Part shown: positions 1 to 15,000 of the stretch, in pieces | Layout of the letters: the number at the start of each line of letters is the position of its first letter | Position numbering within the stretch: the stretch's first letter is position 1 | From: Loxodes magnus | Taxonomy: Eukaryota; Ciliophora; Karyorelictea; Loxodida; Loxodidae | Direction of reading: 5' to 3' | DNA length: 64,000 nt | Assembly: GCA_946699065.1 (NCBI GenBank) | Contig: CAMPDV010000893.1 | Location: forward strand, 1 to 64,000 | Translations under genes and position numbers: made by a program | The notes under the pieces: generated by a model | The model's input: the letters and a program-made list of their open reading frames with translations, nothing else | Databases searched by the model: none | What the model was told of the DNA's origin: nothing

Positions 1-1
1 T

Positions 2-3000
2 AGTGTTGTATCTGCTGTGGCTATATCCAGTGATTCAGAGTTCATCGTATCGGGAAATTGAGATAAGACGGTGAGACTATGGGACGTCAAGACAGGTACC
101 TGTAAGACCATGAATGGTCACACTAGTTATGTATATGCTGTGGCTATATCCAGTGATTCAGAGTTCATCGTATCGGGAAGTTGAGATAAGACGGTGAGAC
201 TATGGGACGTCAAGACAGGTACCTGTAAGACCATGAGTGGTCACACAGATTATCTAAGATCTGTGGCTATATCCAGTGATTCAGAGTTCATCGTATCGGG
301 AAGTTGAGATAAGACGGTGAGACAATGGGACGTCAAGACAGGTACCTGTAAGACCATGAGTGGTCACACTAGTGTTGTATCTGCTGTGGCTATATCCAGT
401 GATTCAGAGTTCATCGTATCGGGAAGTTGAGTTAAGACGGTGAGACTATAGGACGTCAAGACAGGTACCTGTAAGACCATGAGTGGTCACACAGATTATG
501 TAAGATCTGTGGCTATATCCAGTGATTCAGAGTTCATCGTATCGGGAAGTTGAGATAAGACGGTGAGACTATGGGACGTCAAGACAGGTACCTGTAAGAC
601 CATGAATGGTCACACAGATTATGTAAGATCTGTGGCTATATCCAGTGATTCAGAGTTCATAGTATCGGGAAGTTATGATAAGACGGTGAGACAATGGGAC
701 GTCAAGACAGGTACCTGTAAGACCATGAGTGGTCACACAGATACTGTATCATCTGTGGCTATATCCAGTGATTCAGAGTTCATAGTATCGGGAAGTTATG
801 ATAAGACGGTGAGACAATGGGACGTCAAGACAGGTACCTGTAAGACCATGAGTGGCCACACTAGTTATGTATATGCTGTGGCTATATCCAGTGATTCAGA
901 GTTCATCGTATCGGGAAGTTGAGATAAGACGGTGAGACTATGGGACGTCAAGACAGGTACCTGTAAGACCATGAGTGGTCACACTAGTTTTGTATCTGCT
1001 GTGGCTATATCCAGTGATTCAGAGTTCATCGTATCGGGAAGTTGAGTTAAGACGGTGAGACTATGGGACGTCAAGACAGGTACCTGTAAGACCATGAGTG
1101 GTCACACAAGTTCTGTATCATCTGTGGCTATATCCAGTGATTCAGAGTTCATCGTATCGGGAAGTTATGATTATACGGTGAGACTATGGGACGTCAAGAC
1201 AGGTACCTGTAAGACCATGAGTGGTCACACAGATTATCTAAGATCTGTGGCTATATCCAGTGATTCAGAGTTCATCGTATCGGGAAGTTGAGATAAGACG
1301 GTGAGACTATGGGACGTCAAGACAGGTACCTGTAAGACCATGAGTGGTCACACTAGTGTTGTATCTGCTGTGGCTATATCCAGTGATTCAGAGTTCATCG
1401 TATCGGGAAGTTGAGATAAGACGGTGAGACTATGGGACGTCAAGACAGGTACCTGTAAGACCATGAGTGGTCACACAGATTATGTAAGATCTGTGGCTAT
1501 ATCCAGTGATTCAGAGTTCATCGTATCGGGAAGTCAAGATTATACGGTGAGACTATGGGACGTCAAGACAGGTACCTGTAAGACCATGAATGGTCACACA
1601 GATACTGTATCATCTGTGGCTATATCCAGTGATTCAGAGTTCATCGTATCGGGAAGTTGAGATAAGACGGTGAGACAATGGGACGTCAAGACAGGTACCT
1701 GTAAGACCATGAGTGGTCACACAAGTTCTGTATCATCTATGGCTATATCCAGTGATTCAGAGTTCATCGTATCGGGAAGTTGAGATAAGACGGTGAGACT
1801 ATGGGACGTCAAGACAGGTACCTGTAAGACCATGAGTGGTCACACTAGTGTTGTATCATCTGGGGCTATATCCAGTGATTCAGAGTTCATCGTATCGGGA
1901 AGTGGAGATTAGACAGTGAGACTATGGGACGTCAAGACAGGTACCTGTAAGACCATGAGTGGTCACACTAGTGTTGTATCTGCTGTGGCTATATCCAGTG
2001 ATTCAGAGTTCATCGTATCGGGAAGTTGAGATAAGACGGTGAGACTATGGGACGTCAAGACAGGTACCTGTAAGACCATGAGTGGTCACACAGATTATGT
2101 AAGATCTGTGGCTATATCCAGTGATTCAGAGTTCATCGTATCGGGAAGTTGAGATAAGACGGTGAGACTATGGGACGTCAAGACAGGTACCTGTAAGACC
2201 ATGAATGGTCACACAGATACTGTATCATCTGTGGCTATATCCAGTGATTCAGAGTTCATAGTATCGGGAAGTTATGATAAGACGGTGAGACAATGGGACG
2301 TCAAGACAGGTACCTGTAAGACCATGAGTGGTCACACTAGTTATGTATATGCTGTGGCTATATCCAGTGATTCAGAGTTCATCGTATCGGGAAGTTGAGA
2401 TAAGACGGTGAGACTATGGGACGTCAAGACAGGTACCTGTAAGACCATGAGTGGTCACACTAGTGTTGTATCTGCTGTGGCTATATCCAGTGATTCAGAG
2501 TTCATCGTATCGGGAAGTTGAGTTAAGACGGTGAGACTATGGGACGTCAAGACAGGTACCTGTAAGACCATGAGTGGTCACACAGATTATGTAAGATCTG
2601 TGGCTATATCCAGTGATTCAGAGTTCATCGTATCGGGAAGTTGAGATAAGACGGTGAGACTATGGGACGTCAAGACAGGTACCTGTAAGACCATCAGTGG
2701 TCACACTAGTGTTGTATCATCTGTGGCTATATCCAGTGATTCAGAGTTCATCGTATCGGGAAGTTGAGATAAGACGGTGAGACTATGGGACGTCAAGACA
2801 GGTACCTGTAAGACCATGAATGGTCACACAGATTATGTAAGATCTGTGGCTATATCCAGTGATTCAGAGTTCATCGTATCGGGAAGTTGAGATAAGACGG
2901 TGAGACTATGGGACGTCAAGACAGGTACCTGTAAGACCATGAATGGTCACACAGATACTGTATCATCTGTGGCTATATCCAGTGATTCAGAGTTCATAGT

Positions 3001-6000
3001 ATCGGGAAGTTATGATAAGACGGTGAGACAATGGGACGTCAAGACAGGTACCTGTAAGACCATGAGTGGTCACACTAGTTATGTATATGCTGTGGCTATA
3101 TCCAGTGATTCAGAGTTCATCGTATCGGGAAGTTGAGATAAGACGGTGAGACTATGGGACGTCAAGACAGGTACCTGTAAGACCATGAGTGGTCACACTA
3201 GTGTTGTATCTGCTGTGGCTATATCCAGTGATTCAGAGTTCATCGTATCGGGAAGTTATGATTATACGGTGAGACTATGGGACGTCAAGACAGGTACCTG
3301 TAAGACCATGAGTGGTCACACAGATTATGTAAGATCTGTGGCTATATCCAGTGATTCAGAGTTCATAGTATCAAGAAGTTGAGATAAGACGGTGAGACTA
3401 TGGGACGTCAAGACAGGTACCTGTAAGACCATGAGTGGTCACACAGATTATCTAAGATCTGTGGCTATATCCAGTGATTCAGAGTTCATCGTATCGGGAA
3501 GTTGAGATAAGACGGTGAGACTATGGGACGTCAAGACAGGTACCTGTAAGACCATGAGTGGTCACACAGATTATGTAAGATCTGTGGCTATATCCAGTGA
3601 TTCAGAGTTCATCGTATCGGGAAGTTGAGATAAGACGGTGAGACTATGGGACGTCAAGACAGGTACCTGTAAGACCATGAGTGGTCACACAGATTATGTA
3701 AGATCTGTGGCTATATCCAGTGATTCAGAGTTCATCGTATCGGGAAGTTGAGTTAAGACGGTGAGACTATGGGACGTCAAGACAGGTACCTGTAAGACCA
3801 TGAGTGGTCACACAGATTAAGTAAGATCTGTGGCTATATCCAGTGATTCAGAGTTCATAGTATCGGGAAGTTATGATAAGACGGTGAGACAATGGGACGT
3901 CAAGACAGGTACCTGTAAGACCATGAATGGTCACACAGATACTGTATCATCTGTGGCTATATCCAGTGATTCAGAGTTCATCGTATCGGGAAGTTGAGAT
4001 AAGACGGTGAGACAATGGGACGTCAAGACAGGTACCTGTAAGACCATGAGTGGTCACACAAGTTCTGTATCATCTATGGCTATATCCAGTGATTCAGAGT
4101 TCATCGTATCGGGAAGTTGAGATAATACGGTGAGACTATGGGACGTCAAGACAGGTACCTGTAAGACCATGAGTGGTCACACAGATTATCTAAGATCTGT
4201 GGCTATATCCAGTGATTCAGAGTTCATCGTATCGGGAAGTGGAGATTAGACAGTGAGACTATGGGACGTCAAGACAGGTACCTGTAAGACCATGAGTGGT
4301 CACACTAGTGTTGTATCTGCTGTGGCTATATCCAGTGATTCAGAGTTCATCGTATCGGGAAGTTGAGTTAAGACGGTGAGACTATGGCACGTCAAGACAG
4401 GTACCTGTAAGACCATGAGTGGTCACACAGATTATCTAAGATCTGTGGCTATATCCAGTGATTCAGAGTTCATCGTATCGGGAAGTTGAGATAAGACGGT
4501 GAGACAATGGGACGTCAAGACAGGTACCTGTAAGACCATGAGTGGTCACACTAGTGTTGTATCTGCTGTGGCTATATCCAGTGATTCAGAGTTCATCGTA
4601 TCGGGAAGTTGAGTTAAGACGGTGAGACTATGGGACGTCAAGACAGGTACCTGTAAGACCATGAGTGGTCACACAGATTATGTAAGATCTGTGGCTATAT
4701 CCAGTGATTCAGAGTTCATCGTATCGGGAAGTTGAGATAAGACGGTGAGACTATGGGACGTCAAGACAGGTACCTGTAAGACCATGAGTGGTCACACAGA
4801 TTATCTAAGATCTGTGGCTATATCCAGTGATTCAGAGTTCATAGTATCGGGTAGTTGAGATAAGACGGTGAGACTATGGGACGTCAAGACAGGTACCTGT
4901 AAGACCATGAGTGGTCACACAGATTATGTATCATCTGGGGCTATATCCAGTGATTCAGAGTTCATAGTATCGGGTAGTTGAGATAAGACGGTGAGACAAT
5001 GGGACGTCAAGACAGGTACCTGTAAGACCATGAGTGGTCACACTAGTGTTGTATATGCTGTGGCTATATCCAGTGATTCAGAGTTCATCGTATCGGGAAG
5101 TGCAGATTATACGGTGAGACTATGGGACGTCAAGACAGGTACCTGTAAGACCATGAGTGGTCACACTAGTGTTGTATCATCTGTGGCTATATCCAGTGAT
5201 TCAGAGTTCATCGTATCGGGAAGTTGAGTTAAGACGGTGAGACTATGGGACGTCAAGACAGGTACCTGTAAGACCATGAGTGGTCACACTAGTGTTGTAT
5301 CTGCTGTGGCTATATCCACTGATTCAGAGTTCATAGTATCAAGAAGTTGAGATAAGACGGTGAGACTATGGGACGTCAAGACAGGTACCTGTAAGACCAT
5401 GAGTGGTCACACTAGTGTTGTATATGCTGTGGCTATATCCAGTGATTCAGAGATCATAGTATCGGGAAGTTGAGATAAGACGGTGAGACTATGGGACGTC
5501 AAGACAGGTACCTGTAAGACCATGAGTGGTCACACAGATTATGTAAGATCTGTGGCTATATCCAGTGATTCAGAGTTCATCGTATCGGGAAGTTGAGATA
5601 AGACGGTGAGACTATGGGACGTCAAGACAGGTACCTGTAAGACCATGAGTGGTCACACAGATTATCTAAGATCTGTGGCTATATCCAGTGATTCAGAGTT
5701 CATCGTATCGGGAAGTTGAGATAAGACGGTGAGACTATGGGACGTCAAGACAGGTACCTGTAAGACCATGAGTGGTCACACAGATTATGTATCATCTATG
5801 GCTATATCCAGTGATTCAGAGTTCATCGTATCGGGAAGTTGAGATAAGACGGTGAGACAATGGGACGTCAAGACAGGTACCTGTAAGACCATGAGTGGTC
5901 ACACTAGTGTTGTATCTGCTGTGGCTATATCCAGTGATTCAGAGTTCATCGTATCGGGAAGTTGAGTTAAGACGGTGAGACTATGGGACGTCAAGACAGG

Positions 6001-9000
6001 TACCTGTAAGACCATGAGTGGTCACACAGATTATGTAAGATCTGTGGCTATATCCAGTGATTCAGAGTTCATCGTATCGGGAAGTTGAGATAAGACGGTG
6101 AGACTATGGGACGTCAAGACAGGTACCTGTAAGACCATGAGTGGTCACACAGATTATCTAAGATCTGTGGCTATATCCAGTGATTCAGAGTTCATCGTAT
6201 CGGGAAGTTGAGATAAGACGGTGAGACTATGGGACGTCAAGACAGGTACCTGTAAGACCATGAGTGGTCACACAGATTATGTATCATCTATGGCTATATC
6301 CAGTGATTCAGAGTTCATCGTATCGGGAAGTTGAGATAAGACGGTGAGACTATGGGACGTCAAGACAGGTACCTGTAAGACCATGAGTGGTCACACAGAT
6401 TATCTAAGATCTGTGGCTATATCCAGTGATTCAGAGTTCATCGTATCGGGAAGTTGAGATAAGACGGTGAGACTATGGGACGTCAAGACAGGTACCTGTA
6501 AGACCATGAGTGGTCACACAGATTATGTATCATCTATGGCTATATCCAGTGATTCAGAGTTCATCGTATCGGGAAGTTATGATTATACGGTGAGACTATG
6601 GGACGTCAAGACAGGTACCTGTAAGACCATGAGTGGTCACACTAGTGTTGTATATGCTGTGGCTATATCCAGTGATTCAGAGTTCATCGTATCGGGAAGT
6701 TGAGTTAAGACGGTGAGACTATGGCACGTCAAGACAGGTACCTGTAAGACCATGAGTGGTCACACTAGTTATGTATATGCTGTGGCTATATCCAGTGATT
6801 CAGAGTTCATCGTATCGGGAAGTCATGATTATACGGTGAGACTATGGGACGTCAAGACAGGTACCTGTAAGACCATCAGTGGTCACACTAGTGTTGTATC
6901 ATCTGTGGCTATATCCAGTGATTCAGAGTTCATCATATTGGGAAGTTATGATTATACGGTGAGACTATGGGACGTCAAGACAGGTACCTGTAAGACCATG
7001 AGTGGTCACACAGATTATCTAAGATCTGTGGCTATATCCAGTGATTCAGAGTTCATAGTATCAAGAAGTTGAGATAAGACGGTGAGACTATGGGACGTCA
7101 AGACAGGTACCTGTAAGACCATGAGTGGTCACACTAGTGTTGTATATGCTGTGGCTATATCCAGTGATTCAGAGTTCATCGTATCGGGAAGTTGAGATAA
7201 TACGGTGAGACTATGGGACGTCAAGACAGGTACCTGTAAGACCATGAGTGGTCACACAAGTTCTGTATCATCTATGGCTATATCCAGTGATTCAGAGTTC
7301 ATCGTATCGGGAAGTTGAGTTAAGACGGTGAGACTATGGCACGTCAAGACAGGTACCTGTAAGACCATGAGTGGTCACACTAGTTATGTATATGCTGTGG
7401 CTATATCCAGTGATTCAGAGTTCATCGTATCGGGAAGTCATGATTATACGGTGAGACTATGGGACGTCAAGACAGGTACCTGTAAGACCATCAGTGGTCA
7501 CACTAGTGTTGAATCATCTGTGGCTATATCCAGTGATTCAGAGTTCATCATATTGGGAAGTTATGATTATACGGTGAGACTATGGGACGTCAAGACAGGT
7601 ACCTGTAAGACCATGAGTGGTCACACAGATTATCTAAGATCTGTGGCTATATCCAGTGATTCAGAGTTCATCGTATCGGGAAGTTGAGATAAGACGGTGA
7701 GACTATGGGACGTCAAGACAGGTACCTGTAAGACCATGAGTGGTCACACAGATTATGTATCATCTATGGCTATATCCAGTGATTCAGAGTTCATAGTATC
7801 GGGAAGTTGAGATAAGACGGTGAGACAATGGGACGTCAAGACAGGTACCTGTAAGACCATGAGTGGTCACACTAGTGTTGTATCTGCTGTGGCTATATCC
7901 AGTGATTCAGAGTTCATCGTATCGGGAAGTTGAGTTAAGACGGTGAGACTATGGGACGTCAAGACAGGTACCTGTAAGACCATGAATGGTCACACAGATT
8001 CTGTATGATCTGGGGCTATATCCAGTGATTCAGAGTTCATCGTATCGGGAAGTTGAGATAAGACGGTGAGACTATGGGACGTCAAGACAGGTACCTGTAA
8101 GACCATGAGTGGTCACACAGATTATCTAAGATCTGTGGCTATATCCAGTGATTCAGAGTTCATCATATCGGGAAGTTGAGATAAGACGGTGAGACTATGG
8201 GACGTCAAGACAGGTACCTGTAAGACCATGAGTGGTCACACAGATTATGTATCATCTATGGCTATATCCAGTGATTCAGAGTTCATCGTATCGGGAAGTT
8301 ATGATTATACGGTGAGACTATGGGACGTCAAGACAGGTACCTGTAAGACCATGAGTGGTCACACTAGTGTTGTATATGCTGTGGCTATATCCAGTGATTC
8401 AGAGTTCATCGTATCGGGAAGTTGAGTTAAGACGGTGAGACTATGGGACGTCAAGACAGGTACCTGTAAGACCATGAGTGGTCACACAGATTATGTATCA
8501 TCTATGGCTATATCCAGTGATTCAGAGTTCATCGTATCGGGAAGTTATGATTATACGGTGAGACTATGGGACGTCAAGACAGGTACCTGTAAGACCATGA
8601 GTGGTCACACTAGTGTTGTATATGCTGTGGCTATATCCAGTGATTCAGAGTTCATCGTATCGGGAAGTTGAGTTAAGACGGTGAGACTATGGCACGTCAA
8701 GACAGGTACCTGTAAGACCATGAGTGGTCACACTAGTTATGTATATGCTGTGGCTATATCCAGTGATTCAGAGTTCATCGTATCGGGAAGTCATGATTAT
8801 ACGGTGAGACTATGGGACGTCAAGACAGGTACCTGTAAGACCATCAGTGGTCACACTAGTGTTGTATCATCTGTGGCTATATCCAGTGATTCAGAGTTCA
8901 TCATATTGGGAAGTTATGATTATACGGTGAGACTATGGGACGTCAAGACAGGTACCTGTAAGACCATGAGTGGTCACACAGATTATGTAAGATCTGTGGC

Positions 9001-12000
9001 TATATCCAGTGATTCAGAGTTCATAGTATCAAGAAGTTGAGATAAGACGGTGAGACTATGGGACGTCAAGACAGGTACCTGTAAGACCATGAGTGGTCAC
9101 ACAGATTATCTAAGATCTGTGGCTATATCCAGTGATTCAGAGTTCATCGTATCGGGAAGTTGAGATAAGACGGTGAGACTATGGGACGTCAAGACAGGTA
9201 CCTGTAAGACCATGAGTGGTCACACTAGTGTTGTATCTGCTGTGGCTATATCCAGTGATTCAGAGTTCATCGTATCGGGAAGTTGAGTTAAGACGGTGAG
9301 ACTATGGGACGTCAAGACAGGTACCTGTAAGACCATGAGTGGTCACACAGATTATGTAAGATCTGTGGCTATATCCAGTGATTCAGAGTTCATCGTATCG
9401 GGAAGTTGAGATTAGACAGTGAGACTATGGGACGTCAAGACAGGTACCTGTAAGACCATGAATGGTCACACAGATTATGTAAGATCTGTGGCTATATCCA
9501 GTGATTCAGAGTTCATAGTATCGGGAAGTTATGATAAGACGGTGAGACAATGGGACGTCAAGACAGGTACCTGTAAGACCATGAGTGGTCACACTAGTGT
9601 TGTATCATCTGTGGCTATATCCAGTGATTCAGAGTTCATAGTATCGGGAAGTTATGATAAGACGGTGAGACAATGGGACGTCAAGACAGGTACCTGTAAG
9701 ACCATGAGTGGTCACACTAGTTATGTATATGCTGTGGCTATATCCAGTGATTCAGAGTTCATCGTATCGGGAAGTTGAGATAAGACGGTGAGACAATGGG
9801 ACGTCAAGACAGGTACCTGTAAGACCATGAGTGGTCACACTAGTGTTGTATCTGCTGTGGCTATATCCAGTGATTCAGAGTTCATCGTATCGGGAAGTTG
9901 AGTTAAGACGGTGAGACTATGGGACGTCAAGACAGGTACCTGTAAGACCATGAGTGGTCACACAAGTTCTGTATCATCTGTGGCTATATCCAGTGATTCA
10001 GAGTTCATCGTATCGGGAAGTTATGATTATACGGTGAGACTATGGGACGTCAAGACAGGTACCTGTAAGACCATGAGTGGTCACACAGATTATCTAAGAT
10101 CTGTGGCTATATCCAGTGATTCAGAGTTCATCGTATCGGGAAGTTGAGATAAGACGGTGAGACTATGGGACGTCAAGACAGGTACCTGTAAGACCATGAG
10201 TGGTCACACTAGTGTTGTATCTGCTGTGGCTATATCCAGTGATTCAGAGTTCATCGTATCGGGAAGTTGAGTTAAGACGGTGAGACTATGGGACGTCAAG
10301 ACAGGTACCTGTAAGACCATGAGTGGTCACACAGATTATGTAAGATCTGTGGCTATATCCAGTGATTCAGAGTTCATCGTATCGGGAAGTTGAGATAAGA
10401 CGGTGAGACTATGGGACGTCAAGACAGGTACCTGTAAGACCATGAGTGGTCACACTAGTGTTGTATCTGCTGTGGCTATATCCAGTGATTCAGAGTTCAT
10501 CGTATCGGGAAGTTGAGATAAGACGGTGAGACAATGGGACGTCAAGACAGGTACCTGTAAGACCATGAGTGGTCACACAGATTATGTAAGATCTGTGGCT
10601 ATATCCAGTGATTCAGAGTTCATCGTATCGGGAAGTTGAGATAATACGGTGAGACTATGGGACGTCAAGACAGGTACCTGTAAGACCATGAGTGGTCACA
10701 CAGATTATCTAAGATCTGTGGCTATATCCAGTGATTCAGAGTTCATCGTATCGGGAAGTGGAGATTAGACAGTGAGACTATGGGACGTCAAGACAGGTAC
10801 CTGTAAGACCATGAGTGGTCACACTAGTGTTGTATCTGCTGTGGCTATATCCAGTGATTCAGAGTTCATCGTATCGGGAAGTTGAGATAAGACGGTGAGA
10901 CTATGGGACGTCAAGACAGGTACCTGTAAGACCATGAGTGGTCACACAGATTATCTAAGATCTGTGGCTATATCCAGTGATTCAGAGTTCATCGTATCGG
11001 GAAGTTGAGATAAGACGGTGAGACTATGGGACGTCAAGACAGGTACCTGTAAGACCATGAATGGTCACACAGATACTGTATCATCTGTGGCTATATCCAG
11101 TGATTCAGAGTTCATAGTATCGGGAAGTTGAGATAATACGGTGAGACTATGGGACGTCAAGACAGGTACCTGTAAGACCATGAGTGGTCACACAGATTAT
11201 CTAAGATCTGTGGCTATATCCAGTGATTCAGAGTTCATCGTATCGGGAAGTTGAGATAAGACAGTGAGACTATGGGACGTCAAGACAGGTACCTGTAAGA
11301 CCATGAGTGGTCACACTAGTGTTGTATCTGCTGTGGCTATATCCAGTGATTCAGAGTTCATCGTATCGGGAAGTTGAGTTAAGACGGTGAGACTATGGCA
11401 CGTCAAGACAGGTACCTGTAAGACCATGAGTGGTCACACAGATTATCTAAGATCTGTGGCTATATCCAGTGATTCAGAGTTCATCGTATCGGGAAGTTGA
11501 GATAAGACGGTGAGACTATGGGACGTCAAGACAGGTACCTGTAAGACCATGAATGGTCACACAGATTATGTAAGATCTGTGGCTATATCCAGTGATTCAG
11601 AGTTCATCGTATCGGGAAGTTGAGATAAGACGGTGAGACTATGGGACGTCAAGACAGGTACCTGTAAGACCATGAATGGTCACACAGATACTGTATCATC
11701 TGTGGCTATATCCAGTGATTCAGAGTTCATAGTATCGGGAAGTTATGATAAGACGGTGAGACAATGGGACGTCAAGACAGGTACCTGTAAGACCATGAGT
11801 GGTCACACTAGTGTTGTATATGCTGTGGCTATATCCAGTGATTCAGAGTTCATCGTATCGGGAAGTTGAGATAAGACGGTGAGACTATGGGACGTCAAGA
11901 CAGGTACCTGTAAGACCATGAGTGGTCACACAGATTATGTAAGATCTGTGGCTATATCCAGTGATTCAGAGTTCATCGTATCGGGAAGTTGAGATAAGAC

Positions 12001-15000
12001 GGTGAGACTATGGGACGTCAAGACAGGTACCTGTAAGACCATGAGTGGTCACACAGATTATCTAAGATCTGTGGCTATATCCAGTGATTCAGAGTTCATC
12101 GTATCGGGAAGTAGAGATAAGACGGTGAGACTATGGGACGTCAAGACAGGTACCTGTAAGACCATGAGTGGTCACACTAGTGTTGTATCTGCTGTGGCTA
12201 TATCCAGTGATTCAGAGTTCATCGTATCGGGAAGTTGAGATAAGACGGTGAGACTATGGGACGTCAAGACAGGTACCTGTAAGACCATGAGTGGTCACAC
12301 TAGTTATGTATATGCTGTGGCTATATCCAGTGATTCAGAGTTCATCGTATCGGGAAGTTGAGATAAGACGGTGAGACTATGGGACGTCAAGACAGGTACC
12401 TGTAAGACCATGAGTGGTCACACAGATTATGTAAGATCTGTGGCTATATCCAGTGATTCAGAGTTCATCGTATCGGGAAGTTGAGATAAGACGGTGAGAC
12501 TATGGGACGTCAAGACAGGTACCTGTAAGACCATGAATGGTCACACAGATACTGTATCATCTGTGGCTATATCCAGTGATTCAGAGTTCATCGTATCGGG
12601 AAGTTGAGATAAGACGGTGAGACAATGGGACGTCAAGACAGGTACCTGTAAGACCATGAGTGGTCACACAAGTTCTGTATCATCTATGGCTATATCCAGT
12701 GATTCAGAGTTCATCGTATCGGGAAGTTGAGATAATACGGTGAGACTATGGGACGTCAAGACAGGTACCTGTAAGACCATGAGTGGTCACACTAGTGTTG
12801 TATATGCTGTGGCTATATCCAGTGATTCAGAGTTCATCGTATCGGGAAGTAGAGATAAGACGGTGAGACTATGGGACGTCAAGACAGGTACCTGTAAGAC
12901 CATGAGTGGTCACACTAGTGTTGTATCTGCTGTGGCTATATCCAGTGATTCAGAGTTCATCGTATCGGGAAGTTGAGATAAGACGGTGAGACTATGGGAC
13001 GTCAAGACAGGTACCTGTAAGACCATGAGTGGTCACACTAGTGTTGTATCTGCTGTGGCTATATCCAGTGATTCAGAGTTCATCGTATCGGGAAGTTGAG
13101 TTAAGACGGTGAGACTATGGCACGTCAAGACAGGTACCTGTAAGACCATGAGTGGTCACACAGATTATCTAAGATCTGTGGCTATATCCAGTGATTCAGA
13201 GTTCATCGTATCGGGAAGTTGAGATAATACGGTGAGACTATGGGACGTCAAGACAGGTACCTGTAAGACCATGAATGGTCACACAGATTATGTAAGATCT
13301 GTGGCTATATCCAGTGATTCAGAGTTCATCGTATCGGGAAGTTGAGATTATACGGTGAGACTATGGGACGTCAAGACAGGTACCTGTAAGACCATGAGTG
13401 GTCACACTAGTGTTGTATCATCTGTGGCTATATCCAGTGATTCAGAGTTCATCGTATCGGGAAGTTGAGATAAGACGGTGAGACTATGGGACGTCAAGAC
13501 AGGTACCTGTAAGACCATGAGTGGTCACACAGATTATCTAAGATCTGTGGCTATATCCAGTGATTCAGAGTTCATAGTATCGGGAAGTTGAGATAATACG
13601 GTGAGACTATGGGACGTCAAGACAGGTACCTGTAAGACCATGAGTGGTCACACAGATTATCTAAGATCTGTGGCTATATCCAGTGATTCAGAGTTCATCG
13701 TATCGGGAAGTTGAGATAAGACGGTGAGACTATGGGACGTCAAGACAGGTACCTGTAAGACCATGAGTGGTCACACAGATTATGTATCATCTGGGGCTAT
13801 ATCCAGTGATTCAGAGTTCATCGTATCGGGAAGTGCAGATTATACGGTGAGACTATGGGACGTCAAGACAGGTACCTGTAAGACCATGAGTGGTCACACT
13901 AGTGTTGTATCATCTGTGGCTATATCCAGTGATTCAGAGTTCATCGTATCGGGAAGTTATGATTATACGGTGAGACTATGGGACGTCAAGACAGGTACCT
14001 GTAAGACCATGAGTGGTCACACAGATTATGTAAGATCTGTGGCTATATCCAGTGATTCAGAGTTCATCGTATCGGGAAGTTGAGTTAAGACGGTGAGACT
14101 ATGGGACGTCAAGACAGGTACCTGTAAGACCATGAGTGGTCACACTAGTGTTGTATCTGCTGTGGCTATATCCACTGATTCAGAGTTCATAGTATCAAGA
14201 AGTTGAGATAAGACGGTGAGACTATGGGACGTCAAGACAGGTACCTGTAAGACCATGAGTGGTCACACTAGTGTTGTATATGCTGTGGCTATATCCAGTG
14301 ATTCAGAGATCATAGTATCGGGAATTTGAGATAAGACGGTGAGACTATGGGACGTCAAGACAGGTACCTGTAAGACCATGAGTGGTCACACAGATTATGT
14401 AAGATCTGTGGCTATATCCAGTGATTCAGAGTTCATCGTATCGGGAAGTTGAGATAAGACGGTGAGACTATGGGACGTCAAGACAGGTACCTGTAAGACC
14501 ATGAGTGGTCACACAGATTATCTAAGATCTGTGGCTATATCCAGTGATTCAGAGTTCATCGTATCGGGAAGTTGAGATAAGATGGTGAGACTATGGGACG
14601 TCAAGACAGGTACCTGTAAGACCATGAGTGGTCACACAGATTATGTATCATCTATGGCTATATCCAGTGATTCAGAGTTCATCGTATCGGGAAGTTGAGA
14701 TAAGACGGTGAGACAATGGGACGTCAAGACAGGTACCTGTAAGACCATGAGTGGTCACACAGATTATGTATCATCTATGGCTATATCCAGTGATTCAGAG
14801 TTCATCGTATCGGGAAGTTATGATTATACGGTGAGACTATGGGACGTCAAGACAGGTACCTGTAAGACCATGAGTGGTCACACTAGTGTTGTATATGCTG
14901 TGGCTATATCCAGTGATTCAGAGTTCATCGTATCGGGAAGTTGAGTTAAGACGGTGAGACTATGGGACGTCAAGACAGGTACCTGTAAGACCATGAGTGG

